Below, in pieces: positions 21,700 to 31,454 of a DNA stretch of 64,000 nucleotides (position 1 is its first letter; each line of letters begins with the position of its first letter). The stretch spans positions 313,508 through 377,507 of the forward strand of contig CAUYUJ010014593.1 in NCBI GenBank assembly GCA_963575745.1. Reading direction: 5' to 3'. Under the pieces are notes generated by a model, which had not been told where the DNA came from, ran no database searches, and saw only the letters and a program-made list of their open reading frames with translations. This stretch comes from Prorocentrum cordatum (lineage: Eukaryota; Sar; Dinophyceae; Prorocentrales; Prorocentraceae). Both the position numbers and the translations under genes were made by a program.

Positions 21700-22409
21700 C
21701 GGCCCCAGGAACAACGCTGTTCCCCCCAATAGTACGCGACGAACGCTTCTGCAGGCGGCAGAAGGATGCTACCTACAATTGCGACGGATGCACCAGCGTC
21801 GGACTACATGGCAGCAGGCACCTGGGAAGACGACGACACACGGGAGCTGCTAGCCCAGAACCGTGCGCAGGCGTACACGGAAGGAAAGAATTGCAGATGG
21901 CTCTGCGAGCGCTGCTGGGTCAGCTCGCTGGAAAGGAAGGGGGTGCACGTCCCCGAACCCGACGCGACAGAGCGCAGTAGCAGGAAGTCCATGCAGTGGC
22001 TATTACAAGAACACAAACGCAGACTGGATGAACACCGCGCACGGAAAAGGGCCAAGACACTCAGCCGAGCGACATCGACGTCGCTGCATTGCGCCGGCTG
22101 TCGAAACCGAGTCTCTTGGATCTCGAAAACCTCCAGCAATCCCATGGAGTTCTTCGTCAGCATCGGCTTCGCCGGGGGCTGCTACAGAGGTTGGAGCTCC
22201 ATGTGCCGTCTGGGACCCACGAGTGGCACGCGCTGTTCCCATGGGAGCCTGGCGCACCGTTGAATATCGGGGGGCGGGGCGCCGATTGTCGTGTCGACGA
22301 TGCGTTTGTCTTGCGCGCCATTGCGCGATCACTGGAGTGCATGGGAGTCTTCACCACGCATATCAATGACTTGGGACAGCGGCCTGCGGTGACAGCGTGT
22401 GTCGAATGA
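21700..22409 (+). CDS. Hypothetical fragments with a Cys-pair, end of the element
   Basis: Two frames look protein-like. 21766-22080 contains 'CRWLCERCWVSSLERKG' (C-x3-C-x2-C) followed by a basic helical segment ('HKRRLDEHRARKRAK'). 22089-22409 contains 'LELHVPSGTHEWHALFPWEP' and ends '...RPAVTACVE'. They may be the last pieces of the element or another degraded retroelement. Function unknown. Confidence 0.35.
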
Positions 22410-22463
22410 TGCGAACGCTATTGCGCGGAATTGTCGGGCGTGCCGGATGAACGAGAACTCATT

Positions 22464-22500
22464 TTGTATATATATTTATATGTATATATATATATATATT
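22464..22500. repeat. (TA)n microsatellite
   Basis: About 36 bases of TA/TATAT repeats directly after the last coding-like piece of the 9.7-22.4 kb element. Simple repeats often form the 3' tails of LINEs; here that is only a positional inference. Confidence 0.9.
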
Positions 22501-22539
22501 GGGCCCCAGCGATCTCGCGACCACGTGGGCCCGCGTCGC

Positions 22540-23130
22540 TCTCCGACGGTCGATGTTGTTCGGCCTCGGCGCCCGCGGACAGCGACAGGCCATCTATGCG
22601 CGTGAACGGCGGCGCGAAATTCTTCGGCTGGTACTGGGCCATTCCCGCGCAGGGCGACGCCATTGAGACGGCCGCGAGGACGCTGGCGGAGCGTGCGATC
22701 ATGGACCTGGCCGGGATACCGGTCATCATCAACAGTGACCGAGGGCAAATGTTCGCCCGTTCTGTTGTCGAGGATTTGGCGCGAACATTTGGAATCGAGC
22801 ATAGTTTCGGGGCGCCCATTCACCTGCAGTTCCCGTTTGCCGCGGAGCGGCCGCGCATGGGGGCGCAAGACATCGACGCGAGCATTCATGGGGGATCGAC
22901 GGGATTGGGATGCAGTTGTGGCAGTGTTTCAATGGTCGGTCCGCGCCCCAGCACACCCCCCACGATATCATCACGGGCATGAAGCCGAGGGTGCTTTTGG
23001 ATCCGACACAGTCCACGCCGACATTTGCGAAGCAGGTTTCAATCACCGACTAAGTGAATACTTTTGCGGAACACGCACAGAACGTTTGCAAGTTCGCGTC
23101 GGAACAGCACGATCTAATTCATTCGTGACA
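22540..23130 (+). pseudogene. Retroviral-type integrase core fragment (Ty3/gypsy-like)
   Basis: 'AKFFGWYWAIPAQGDAIETA' and 'MDLAGIPVIINSDRGQMFAR', then 'VVEDLARTFGIEHSF', match the middle of an integrase rve core. The second catalytic Asp is in 'NSDRG'. After 'PIHLQ' the frame changes (near 22890) and 'DRRDWDAVVAVFQWSVRAPA' continues the C-terminal half (D-W-D plus R-A spacing of gypsy integrases). Text like 'FAEHAQNVCKFASEQHDLI' at 23030-23110 fits the following helix. The first catalytic Asp lies upstream and is not clear. No RT or LTR belonging to it was found. Confidence 0.65.
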
Positions 23131-23857
23131 GGGAGAGCTCCAGGTCCGCGAGCACGGCAGGGGGGGATTTCTCACGCGTGGGAGATGATTGCTCGACTGC
23201 GAGGCCAGCCCATCAGCGGGGCTGGGATGAGACTAAACGTCGCGACGATGTATATCATATCGCTGAAGTTCTTGGACTGGCAGGCGATGCTCGCGCATGC
23301 GCAGTTGCAGACGCCGCAACAGGCAAGCGCAATGATTTGGGTTCCCACGGCCCAGTTAGCGCCGTCAGTCTTGTGCCGATCGAGGCGCTACCGCTGCGAG
23401 TGCCAGACGGCGAGACACGGGCGCGCGCGCAGATGCATGGCCTGAGTGGGACAGTAGCGAATCAAGGCGCGGATGGGCGCGCATGCATCCGGCGGGGCGA
23501 CGTTCCGGCAGAGGCCAGGCCAACGCTTGTGTACCTCACGCAGACCAACTACAGGTGGCTGCGCTGGGCAGGCTCGGATCTGGCGGGCACGTTGGGCCCC
23601 GGCGGACTCCTGGCGGGCGCGCCAGATGCTTGCGAACTCCTGGCAGGCGCGCCGGGTTGCAGCGCTCCCGGCGGGCGCGTCGGGATGAGGCCAACGAAGG
23701 TTTGGCGGGCGCGCCGGATGACCTCTCTACAGCGACTGACTGCGCCCGCTGCTCTCTTTCGCATACAGGCGCGGTCGCGCAACGACGCGGGGGCGGGCGC
23801 TGCGGCGGGCCCCCGGGCCCAGGTTTTGAACCCCCGTCTACAGACCACGTGCAGCAT

Positions 23858-23926
23858 CAGAGCAGGAAGGGTGGCATGTTGTACAAAAGCACCAGAGCAG
23901 GAAGGGTGGCACGTTGTATAGAATTA
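23858..23926. repeat. 35-bp direct repeat, two copies
   Basis: 'cagagcaggaagggtggca' followed by 'tgttgta' or 'cgttgta' occurs at 23858 and 23893. Confidence 0.9.
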
Positions 23927-24004
23927 AGCCTTAAGGCGATTCTGAGGTTGTCGGGGGTGCTACCCGCGATGAAACATCCCGCATCTTTGCTGGTGCGACA
24001 GAAG

Positions 24005-24059
24005 CCCGCTGGCGCGACGGAAACCTGCCGGTGCGACAGAGCCTGCCGATGCGACAGTC
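24005..24059. repeat. 18-19-bp tandem repeat, three copies
   Basis: Units 'cccgctggcgcgacgg', 'cctgccggtgcgacag' and 'cctgccgatgcgacag' follow each other directly. Confidence 0.85.
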
Positions 24060-24334
24060 CAGCCGCTCTGCAGAGATTCGCACGGCGACGGCAACTGCGC
24101 TTAATCTTGCATTTACAGTTTAAGCGTCATTTTGCCACATATACTTGTGTCAGGGAACGGAAGCGACGGCAACCGTATCCAGTAGCTCAAGCCACGCGGA
24201 TGGCGGGCGCGCCGGCCGAGCTAGCAACCGAGCTGCACCAGGCGCGCCGGCGCGCCAGTCCGGAGCAGCAATGTTTTTTTTTTTCCACATCCTGAGTGGG
24301 GATTCTTGTTTTCTCTGGACACCCTCCGCGCAGG

Positions 24335-24735
24335 ATCTCCCCACCCCCTCTCTCTCTCTGTCTCTCTCTTCCTCTTCCTCTCTCTGGCCGTTACCATCAT
24401 CAGTCACCTTCACTCATCATCATCCTGATCATCGCTACCATCATTACCCCCGCACCCCTTCACCCACCATCATCATCATCCTCATCATCACCACCCATCG
24501 TCACTAATCATCATCCTCGTCATCGTTTCCATCATCGTAATCATCACACTCATTCACACTCACACCATTATGATCCTCCTCATCAACAACGTCATCATAA
24601 TCCGACCAATCATCATCATTATCATCATCCTCATCAACACCATCATCATTCTGTCACTCATCACCATCATCACCACTCATCATCACCAGCATCATCCTCA
24701 TCTCCACTCGCTCAATCATCACTTCGTCATCACTC
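24335..24735. repeat. (TC)n and degenerate (CAT)n microsatellite
   Basis: CT/TC dinucleotides at 24345-24385 are followed by more than 300 bases dominated by CAT/ATC triplets. Plus frames read as His- or Ser-rich text and minus frames as Asp-rich, all explained by the repeat. Confidence 0.9.
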
Positions 24736-24775
24736 ACTCCCTAGTTTGAATATGAAGAACGCCTAGAGCGGGAGC

Positions 24776-25010
24776 CTCGTCTGTGAATGAATTGAGAGGA
24801 AGTCTCAGGCGGGACCCCCTTCCATATGGGCTCCGCACTTCACGTTGGCAATCCGAGCAGGTCATCCTCAAACGTGTAATTGTCGTCACTTTTGGGCTCC
24901 TGAGGCCTGACTGCGGAGGAAGTGCCAAGCGGGGGCGCTGTCTGTGGGTGAATTTTGGAATCCACTGCCCCTCTGTTATGAGGCCGCTGTATAGGAGAGG
25001 GAACAGAGGA
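24776..25010. repeat. Isolated copy of the 161-bp repeat family
   Basis: 'aggaagtctcaggcggga', 'gttggcaatccgagcaggtc', 'gtaattgtcgtcacttttgg' and 'gggctcctgagg' occur in the same order and spacing as in the array at 26.87-28.2 kb. It is about one and a third units long and lies 1.9 kb from the array. Confidence 0.85.
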
Positions 25011-26866
25011 CAGAGTTTTTACACAGCTCTGAGGAATTAGTGAATTTAGTAAGGGTCCGTCTTGAAGTGCCTCGAAGAAAGCGCGCGCGCCCGAATCGCA
25101 GGCATGTGGCTATATGCGGACCCAGGACACTTTGCTTCCCGTCGTCGTCCTCGCCCTTGCTCCGTTCCCCTTCCTTTCCTCTCTCCCCTGGATGGTGTCG
25201 AAAGCGTCCGCGGCTCGGGCGGGGGAGCGCCCCTTCCCACCTCCCTCGTTATTCCTCGTTGCTCTTTGCCTCCCTGCTCCACCATCCGTCGTCCTACCTC
25301 GCCCGCCCCCCTTGCTCGAAAAGTGAAGTCCCTGGCGCCGCGTGCCCGCGTCAGCGGTGAATGCTTTTTCGATATCCGAGCGCAGCGGCGCAACCAGAGG
25401 GGATTGCCAATGCGAGAGTTCGGGGCGCGCCCAAAATGCGGGCGGCACGGCCGCCGAGCACAGTCGCATCGCAAACATGTAAATTATAGGTGCCTGCGGG
25501 AAGGTCCGCCCCCCTTGCCAGAGCTGCGATCTATATGGCGACGCGCGGAGCTTTGACGGTTAAGAGGTCCTTGACATGTGACATCCCTCGTGTTTTCGGA
25601 TTGCTGCGCGGCATTTTTTGGGGCCCTTCGAAGCCTTTTGGGGCGTCTTCGGGCCGTTGGGGGCCGCTTTGGCGTCGCGTTGCACCGCGGCCGCCCTGGG
25701 CCAGGGAAGCGCGCATTTGCGGCTCTCTCGGGGGCGCCCTGGGCCGGGGAAGTGCATATTTGCATTCCCCCCCAGCTGGGCACGTCGACCTCGGTTCTGG
25801 GTTGGCAAAGTCGGGGCGCCCTCGAGGTGGCGAGCGTTCACCGTTTTCGAAATGCACAGATAAAGGTGTGATCTGCGTACACAGCTCGTGTCTTCAATTG
25901 TGTATTTTCGTGCTTGTGCCCGCTGTTTGCACAGATCGTGGTGTGATCTGTTGGCGCAGATCTCGTTCCCATTTGTGTATTTGGAGCGTGCCCCTCGCGG
26001 GTGGTGTTGAATGGGCGGGAACTGTCGCGTTTCTCTTCCGGCTGGTCCAGGGTTGGCGTCGTGCGCGGTGCGGGCGAAATGCGCAGCTCGCGTCTTCAAC
26101 TGTGCATTTGTTGTGCGCCTCTCGCTGGAGTGGTCCCCGGGCGGGAGTTTCCGCGGGTCTACCGGCCGGTCCAGGAGGGGGCCGTGGTCTGGGCGCGCAA
26201 AGGCGCGGGGGGGTGGGGGTGGTGGGCTGTGGGAAGGAAGGGGTTTGATAGGTGGGGTGGCCGAGGGGCCAAGGATGAGCGGGACTGGGCGAGAGCGGAG
26301 GAAGAGAGCCCAGGAGGATCTGCATCATCGGCGTCAGCATCACGAGGGCGAGGGAGGTGGGGGGGGGCAGAATTTTGGGGCATGATGCGCACTAGGGCGT
26401 AGAGGATGGGAGGAGGGCAGGCATGTGGACGATGGGGGAACGAATCCGGCGCAGGAGGACGACGAGGAACGACGTGAATTGACGCATGGGGGGGGGGGCA
26501 ATGCGGATGAAGGGCGGGATGAGGACCGGGGCAATCGGAGGGGCATGAAGAAGGTGGGGCCGCAGCGAAGGGATATTTAAACGAGGTGGGGGATGGGGCA
26601 TGAGTTCGAGGCGGGCGCCAGCTAACGATTAGCTGAACAGTTCTTGCGTGTCCGCGCGCCCCCGGAGCGCAGGGACTGGTTGCAGAACTTCCTGATGCGG
26701 GTAATCGTGCTCTCCGTGCTTCCAGGCCCAAGGCTCGAGTCCGCGACGCCTCTTGGCGTCGCGATGATGCCGCCCCGATCTGCCAGACCGCATATGCACA
26801 GATACGCAGAATATGTGTTGCAACGCTTGTTTGCATGACACTCTCTATACAAACAGACCCACGTTG
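25011..26866. other. No gene recognised; GC-rich DNA with one minisatellite patch
   Basis: 25610-25830 has the 'ggggcccttcgaagccttttggggc' texture of the degenerate minisatellite seen elsewhere. 25860-26000 contains two copies of an 'acagatcgtggtgtgatctg'-like phrase (around 25856-25872 and 25931-25952). Open frames on both strands overlap and lack domains. Confidence 0.55.
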
Positions 26867-28232
26867 GAACCCAAGGTGAATGCAGAGGAAGGCTCAGGCG
26901 GGGGCCCCCAGCCCCTACGGGGGCCGCATTTCATGTTGGTAATCCGAGCGGGTCATCCTCAAACCTGTAACCGTCGTAACTTTCGGGCTCCTGAGGTTAA
27001 AATATGGAGGAAGTCTTCGGCGGGGGCCTTGTCTGTGGGTGAATTGCGAGGAAGTCTCAGGCGGGGGCCTCTTCCCTATGGGGCCGGCACGTCATGTTGG
27101 TAATCCGTGCGGGTCATCCTCAAACTTGTGAGCGTCGTCAATGTTGATCTCTTGAAACTTGAATATGGGGGAAGTATCAGGCGGGGACTTTGTCCGTGAG
27201 TGATTTGCAGGGAAGTCTCAGGCGGGGGCCCCTCCTTATGAGGCCTGCGCTTCACGTTGGTATTCCCAGCGGGTCATCCTCAAATTTGTAATTGTTGTCG
27301 ATTTCGGGCTCCTGAGGCCAGAATATAGAGGAAGTCTTAGGCGGGAGCTCCGTCTGCGAATGAATTGTGAGGAAGTCTCAGGCGGGGCCCCGTTCTATAT
27401 GGGCCCCGCATTTCATGTTGGCAATCCGAGCAGGTCATCCTCAAACGTGTAATTGTCGTCACTTTTGGGTCCCTGAGGCTTGAATTTTGAGGAAATACCA
27501 AGCGGGGGCCTCGTCTGTGGGTGAGTTCTGAGGAAGTCTCAGGCGGGAGCCCCTTCTCCTTATTGGGGCCGCACTTCATGTTGGTAATCCGAGCGGGTCA
27601 TCCAACACTTGTAATTGTCGTCATTTTTGGGTTCCTGAGGCTTGAATATGGAGGAAGTATCAGGCGGAATCCACGACTGTGAGTGAATTGCGAAGAAGTC
27701 CTAGGCGGGGGCGTCTTCCTTATGGGGCCGACATTTCACGTTGGTAAACCGAGCGGGTCATCTTCAAACCTGTAATTGTCGTCACTTTTGGGCTCCTGAA
27801 TCTTGAGTATAGGAGAAGTATCAGGCGGGGGCCTTGTCCGTGAGTGAATTGCAGGGAGGTCTCAGGCGGGGCCCCCTCCCTCATGGGGCCGGCATTTCAT
27901 ATGGGTAATCCGAGCGGGTCATCCTGAAACCTGCAACTGTCGTCACTTTTGGTTTCCTGACGCCAGAATATGGAGGGAGTCTTTCGCGGAGGCTTCGCAT
28001 GTGGGTGAATTCCGAGGAAGTTTCAGGCAGGGGCCCCTTCCCCCGATGGGGGCCGCATTTCATGTTGGTAATCCGAGCGTGTCATCCTCGAACTTGTAAC
28101 TGTTGTCACTTTCGGGCTCCTGAGGCCAGAATATAGAGGAAGTAGGCGGGGGCCTTGTCTGTGAGTGACTTGCGAGGAAGTCTCAGGCGGGAGCCCCCTC
28201 CCTATGGAGGCCCCTCCATATGGGCCCCCCTC
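26867..28232. repeat. Tandem array, eight units of ~161 bp
   Basis: The phrase 'ttggtaatccgagcgggtca' (with variants) recurs at about 26937, 27095, 27257, 27418, 27579, 27741, 27903 and 28064, spacing 158-163 bases. Each unit also carries 'gtcgtcacttttgggctcct', an 'ag-gaagt-tcaggcgggggcc' phrase at two places and a 'gtgggtgaattg' phrase. The unit is thus itself a diverged dimer of a ~80-bp motif. The last unit runs directly into helicase pseudogene sequence. Confidence 0.93.
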
Positions 28233-28245
28233 CCTACGGACAACG

Positions 28246-29950
28246 GCGCCGTGATGGTCGTGGCCGTTTCGAACGCGCAGGCGAAGAACATCTCCACGGA
28301 GACTGCGAAGGCGAATTAGAACGCTGCACAACGCCTGTGCCCTGCGAGCCCAGAAATACATCAACGCGAAGATGAGACCGGGGGGCATGCAGAACAGGTT
28401 GAAATTGTTGTGGGAGCACGTCCGCGTTCTGGTCGTCGAGGAGGTCAGCATGGCGGCGGCAGCTCTGTGCAACGCGCATGGCCTTCGCGCCTGCCACGGG
28501 CGCAGTTGCACGCGCGACGTGCAGGAGCCCACCTACAAGCGGCTGCACCACCTTCGGGCGCGCCCCCATCGCGCTGCACCTCGGCGATTTCCTGCAGCTG
28601 AAGCCCACCGGCAGCATCGGGCTCCCGACGGACGTGAACGAGCGCTTGGACGACGGAAACGGGTCGCAGAAGTACGCGGAGCCGCCGACGGTGGAGATTC
28701 AGCACGCCATCGAGGTCTTCACTTTGATCTCCTGCGTCTTCGGGCTGAAGGGCGCGAAGCGCTTCGAGCCCGGGGGCCCTCTGATCACGCTCCTTGGCTG
28801 CGTGCGCGAGGGCAGGCCCTTCCCACCAGAGGTCTGGTCTTCCCGGGAGAAGACGTTGGCCTTGGACAACCAGGGCGCCCTGGGCCCTCGGCACCAGCAC
28901 GAGAACTTTCTGTTCGGCTACGGCGTGAGCATCTACTGGGAGACGCTGGCGAGGTGGATCAACGCGCGTGCTCGTCGCGACGCTCGGCGTCTGGGCGCCC
29001 CCGTCGTTTTCTTGCAGGCCGTGGACGAGCGCGGCGCGATTCGGGGCGATCCCGACGCGCGTCGGCGCCTCCTGAACGTCCCGAACACGCACAATGCGGG
29101 TGACATCCACGGCGTCTTGCCGGCCCACGTCGGCATGGAGGTGCGATTCACGGCCGCGCAGGAGGAGCTGAAGAAGAAGTTGGGGCTCGTACAAGAGCAA
29201 CGGGCCACCATCGCCCCCTTCGAGTTTCAGTTAGACGACGAGCGAGAGTACGAGGAGCGCGCGCCGGACCAGCTCTTGCGCCCCCGCTACCCACCGCAGG
29301 GGATCTGGCTGCAGGTGCGCGGCTTCCAGGAGTCCCCGATCTACCAGGAGGTCGCCGAGGTGCTGCTGCAGAACGCCGAGGGCGCTGGCGACGACGGCGA
29401 GGCCAAGGCGCGGGCGAGGAGCTCGCTCATGTTCAGGCGAATCGAGCAGCAGCTCACGCGGCAGAGCTCGGGGGCGCACGCTGTGCGCCGCTCGGGGTTC
29501 ACCATGGCGCGCGCGCCCCACTTTTCCTCGACGCTGTCGCAAGGCCACACGCTGCGCAAGGGCGTCGCCATCGACTGCGCCAGGGATGAGGACGCTGGCC
29601 GCACGGGCATGTCGGACGAGCAGTGGCGGCTGCACTTCTACGCCATGTTCTCCCGCGCCACGAGCAGGCGGAACATGCTGATCCTGCGGCCGCCCGCGCG
29701 AGAGGTCCTGGGGCGCGGACCGCCGGCGCCCCCGCGAAAGGCGGTCCAGGAGTTCGACAAGAGAGCGGTGGACTCCAGGGTTGAGGCGGAGCAGCTCGCG
29801 GCAGAGCTGGGCCTCGTGCTGCCTCCCGCCTGGGCGCCGCGGCGCGCGCCTGGAGGCACGCGGGGCTGCCCCAACGGTCTGGCCCGCGGGGTTGCCCCGA
29901 CGGCCTGCCCTCGCGCCCCGGTGGCCCGCGGGATTGCCCCGCAGGCATGA
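28246..29950 (+). pseudogene. PIF1-like helicase, 5'-truncated and frameshifted
   Basis: Three frames assemble into a PIF1-family SF1 helicase lacking its Walker A. Seen are motif Ia-like 'VAVSNAQAKNISTE' (28250-28295), 'RTLHNACALRAQKY' (28317-28360), Walker B-like 'VRVLVVEEVSMAAAAL' (Glu-Glu instead of Asp-Glu; 28420-28468), 'ALHLGDFLQLKPTGS' (28574-28620) and C-terminal motifs 'HFSSTLSQGHTLRKGVAID' and 'YAMFSRATSRRNMLILRPP'. Frame breaks lie near 28310 and 28550; the rest is open to TGA 29948-29950. The 5' end coincides with the 161-bp array, which seems to have replaced or displaced the ATP-binding end. Similar PIF1-like proteins are numerous in dinoflagellates and also occur in Helitrons, but no Rep domain is seen here. 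Confidence 0.82.
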
Positions 29951-29992
29951 CTGGCCCGAAGGGCTGCCCCGACGGCTTCGCGATCTAGCTGT
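29862..29992. repeat. Short GGGGCAACCCC-type hairpin repeats (minus orientation)
   Basis: 'cgcggggttgccccgac', 'gcgggattgccccgcag' and 'gaagggctgccccgac' alternate with 'ggcctgccc' phrases over the last codons of the PIF1 pseudogene and beyond. Read on the minus strand they are GGG-GCAA-CCC-like hairpins, similar to those in the Copia element. Confidence 0.6.
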
Positions 29993-30111
29993 CGGCAAGC
30001 GCGCGCGTGCTGGCCGCAACGGCGACGGCGCCGAGGAAAATCACCTTGCTTCCCCCGACCAGGGGGGAGGGGAGGTGCACATGGAGAAGGAAAGGGTGGG
30101 GGGAGGGCGAT

Positions 30112-30187
30112 GATGAGGAGGAGGTGGAGAGAGAAGGAGGAGGAGGAGGAGGAGGAGGAGGAGGAAAAGGAGGGGGAGGGGGAGAAA
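30112..30187. repeat. (GAG)n microsatellite
   Basis: GAG/AGG triplets with a 'gaaaagg' interruption. Confidence 0.93.
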
Positions 30188-30189
30188 TA

Positions 30190-31310
30190 GAAACATAGGA
30201 AGAACAGATGGCTGAGGAAAGGGCGAGAGGAGGGTGTTTGCTATGGCCGGTGGGAAAGGGATAAGGGCAAGCTAAACATATTATCGTGCGGGGCCCTTCC
30301 GTCGGAGTATTTTTTCGACCTTTGGCCACGCAGGCCACTTTTTGAATATACGCGTTTACACCGACACCGCGACTCTAAAGAAGGGGGTCGCGTTTCTCGG
30401 AAGGCCAAGCCAGAGGCACAACGTGCCAAGACGCGCCGCTTCGAAGGCTATCGGCGTGATACGTGTGGCGTCGACGTGTAGTACATACGCCACATATTCC
30501 TCGTTGCATTTCTTGGTTCGACATCGCATATGTTGTTGCAGAAGTCAAATCAGAGACCCACTATGAAGAAAAGACATATACGGACCCTCCGCCAACAAAC
30601 GAGCCGCGCCCAACCGAGGCGACGCAAAGGCCCGCGGCCCCAAAATAACAGAAACGCCGTGGAGGAGGCGGCCTGAGGTGTGTCGAGGAGGGAAGGGTAT
30701 TATTTGGTTGTCTTGGTGGGGTGCTCTGATCGGTTTCGCGGGGCCGTGTTTCTTCGTCGTCTTTTCGTGCTCCTCCTATTCCCCGTCACGCTTGGATATT
30801 TGGTGTCGTTCTCGGTGTCCGAGACCGAAAACGGCGCCCCATCGCAAAACACCAAACCCTATAATGGTCCACCGAACCCGCGTCTTGAAAACTTTGATAT
30901 CGGAAAACATTTCCCCTCTGGGAAATGGTGAAACATATGCACCGCCCCCCGCGCGGGCCCGCAGGGCGTTCACAGGGCCTCGCCGGGAGGCCCCAGAGCC
31001 CACCTGCACCAAGGTCTGACGCCACAGAAGGCCCGCGGACGCTCATGTCCGGGACGACGTGAGGGGGGGCGGGGGGGGACAGGCTCAGGCGGGACGCGTC
31101 GATTGCCAATCGCTTGCTGATCGCCGATAGGGGGCCAGGGTCCGATAGCTCACCCGCCCAGGAACGATCGGTTTCGCCATCGGGGGCTTGTGTCCGATCT
31201 ATCGGCGATGCATCGTTGATTCCAGGGAGATGTTTCTCCCCTCAACCAGTCCTCCCGATCGTTCCCCCTCAATTGGTGGTGATGCTCTCCTTTTCCCTTC
31301 TTCGGGATTT
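30190..31310. other. No confident gene; possible small terminal exon at 30542-30648
   Basis: At 30541 an acceptor-like 'gttgttgcag' precedes a short frame ('EVKSETHYEEKTYTDPPPTN') that stops at 30646-30648. Composition is protein-like, but length is too short for a firm call. The remainder is GC-rich with a 'ggggggcggggggg' patch at 31060-31080. Confidence 0.2.
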
Positions 31311-31326
31311 CCGTGGGTGGCTCCAG

Positions 31327-31448
31327 GAGTACGACAAGCTCATCTGGATGGACAACGACGCGGTCCTGTCACGCAGCGTCGATCGCCTCTTCTCGAAGGA
31401 GGGCACGTGGGCGCAGCAGGACCCGACGCGGCCGCAACCGCAGCTACA
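31327..31448 (+). CDS. Candidate exon of a GT8-like glycosyltransferase
   Basis: The peptide 'EYDKLIWMDNDAVLSRSVDR', followed by 'LFSKEGTWAQQD', resembles the nucleotide-sugar and metal-binding segment of glycosyltransferase family 8 (glycogenin/galactinol-synthase type), where a D-x-D (here Asp-Asn-Asp) binds Mn and the sugar nucleotide. It is bounded by a plausible acceptor (pyrimidine-rich tract then 'ggctccag') and donor ('ctaca|GTGAGA'), giving a 122-base phase-2 exon. No neighbouring exon was found within the window, so this may be a lone retained exon or a fragment. Function from one short motif only. Confidence 0.42.
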
Positions 31449-31454
31449 GTGAGA

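Larger units (their letters stand above)
9690..22460 (+). mobile_element. Large LINE-like retroelement with DNMT3-like and SF1 helicase modules
   Basis: Plus-strand coding pieces in a consistent order: Pro/Gly-rich N-terminus, DNMT3-like methyltransferase (10.75-11.93 kb), AP endonuclease (12.4-13.15), reverse transcriptase remnant (13.4-15.1), Cys/His zinc domain (15.3-15.6), RNase H (16.25-16.85), zinc finger plus SF1 helicase (17.0-20.7) and unknown ORFs (to ~22.4). Pieces shift frame several times and contain in-frame stops, so this is a decayed copy or a poor consensus. The 5' limit is a guess (first protein-like text); the 3' limit is set at the (TA)n run. That the helicase part belongs to the same element is inferred from contiguity, strand and similar base composition, not proven. 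Confidence 0.7.
23575..24262. repeat. Dispersed palindromes TGGCGGGCGCGCC (AGAP-coding)
   Basis: 'ctggcgggcgcgccag' at 23610-23625 is a perfect 6-bp stem with a GGCG loop. Variants lie at about 23578, 23640, 23670, 23703 and 24201, plus a compressed form at 24240-24256. In one frame they read Leu-Ala-Gly-Ala-Pro, echoing the AGxPA hairpins of the Copia element. No gene is recognised in the interval. Confidence 0.75.

Noticed and set aside
24296-24766. His-rich open frame
   Set aside because: Translation of a (CAT)n microsatellite.
28246-29950. Helitron transposon
   Set aside because: Only a PIF1-type helicase is visible; no Rep domain and no 3' hairpin with CTRR end was found.
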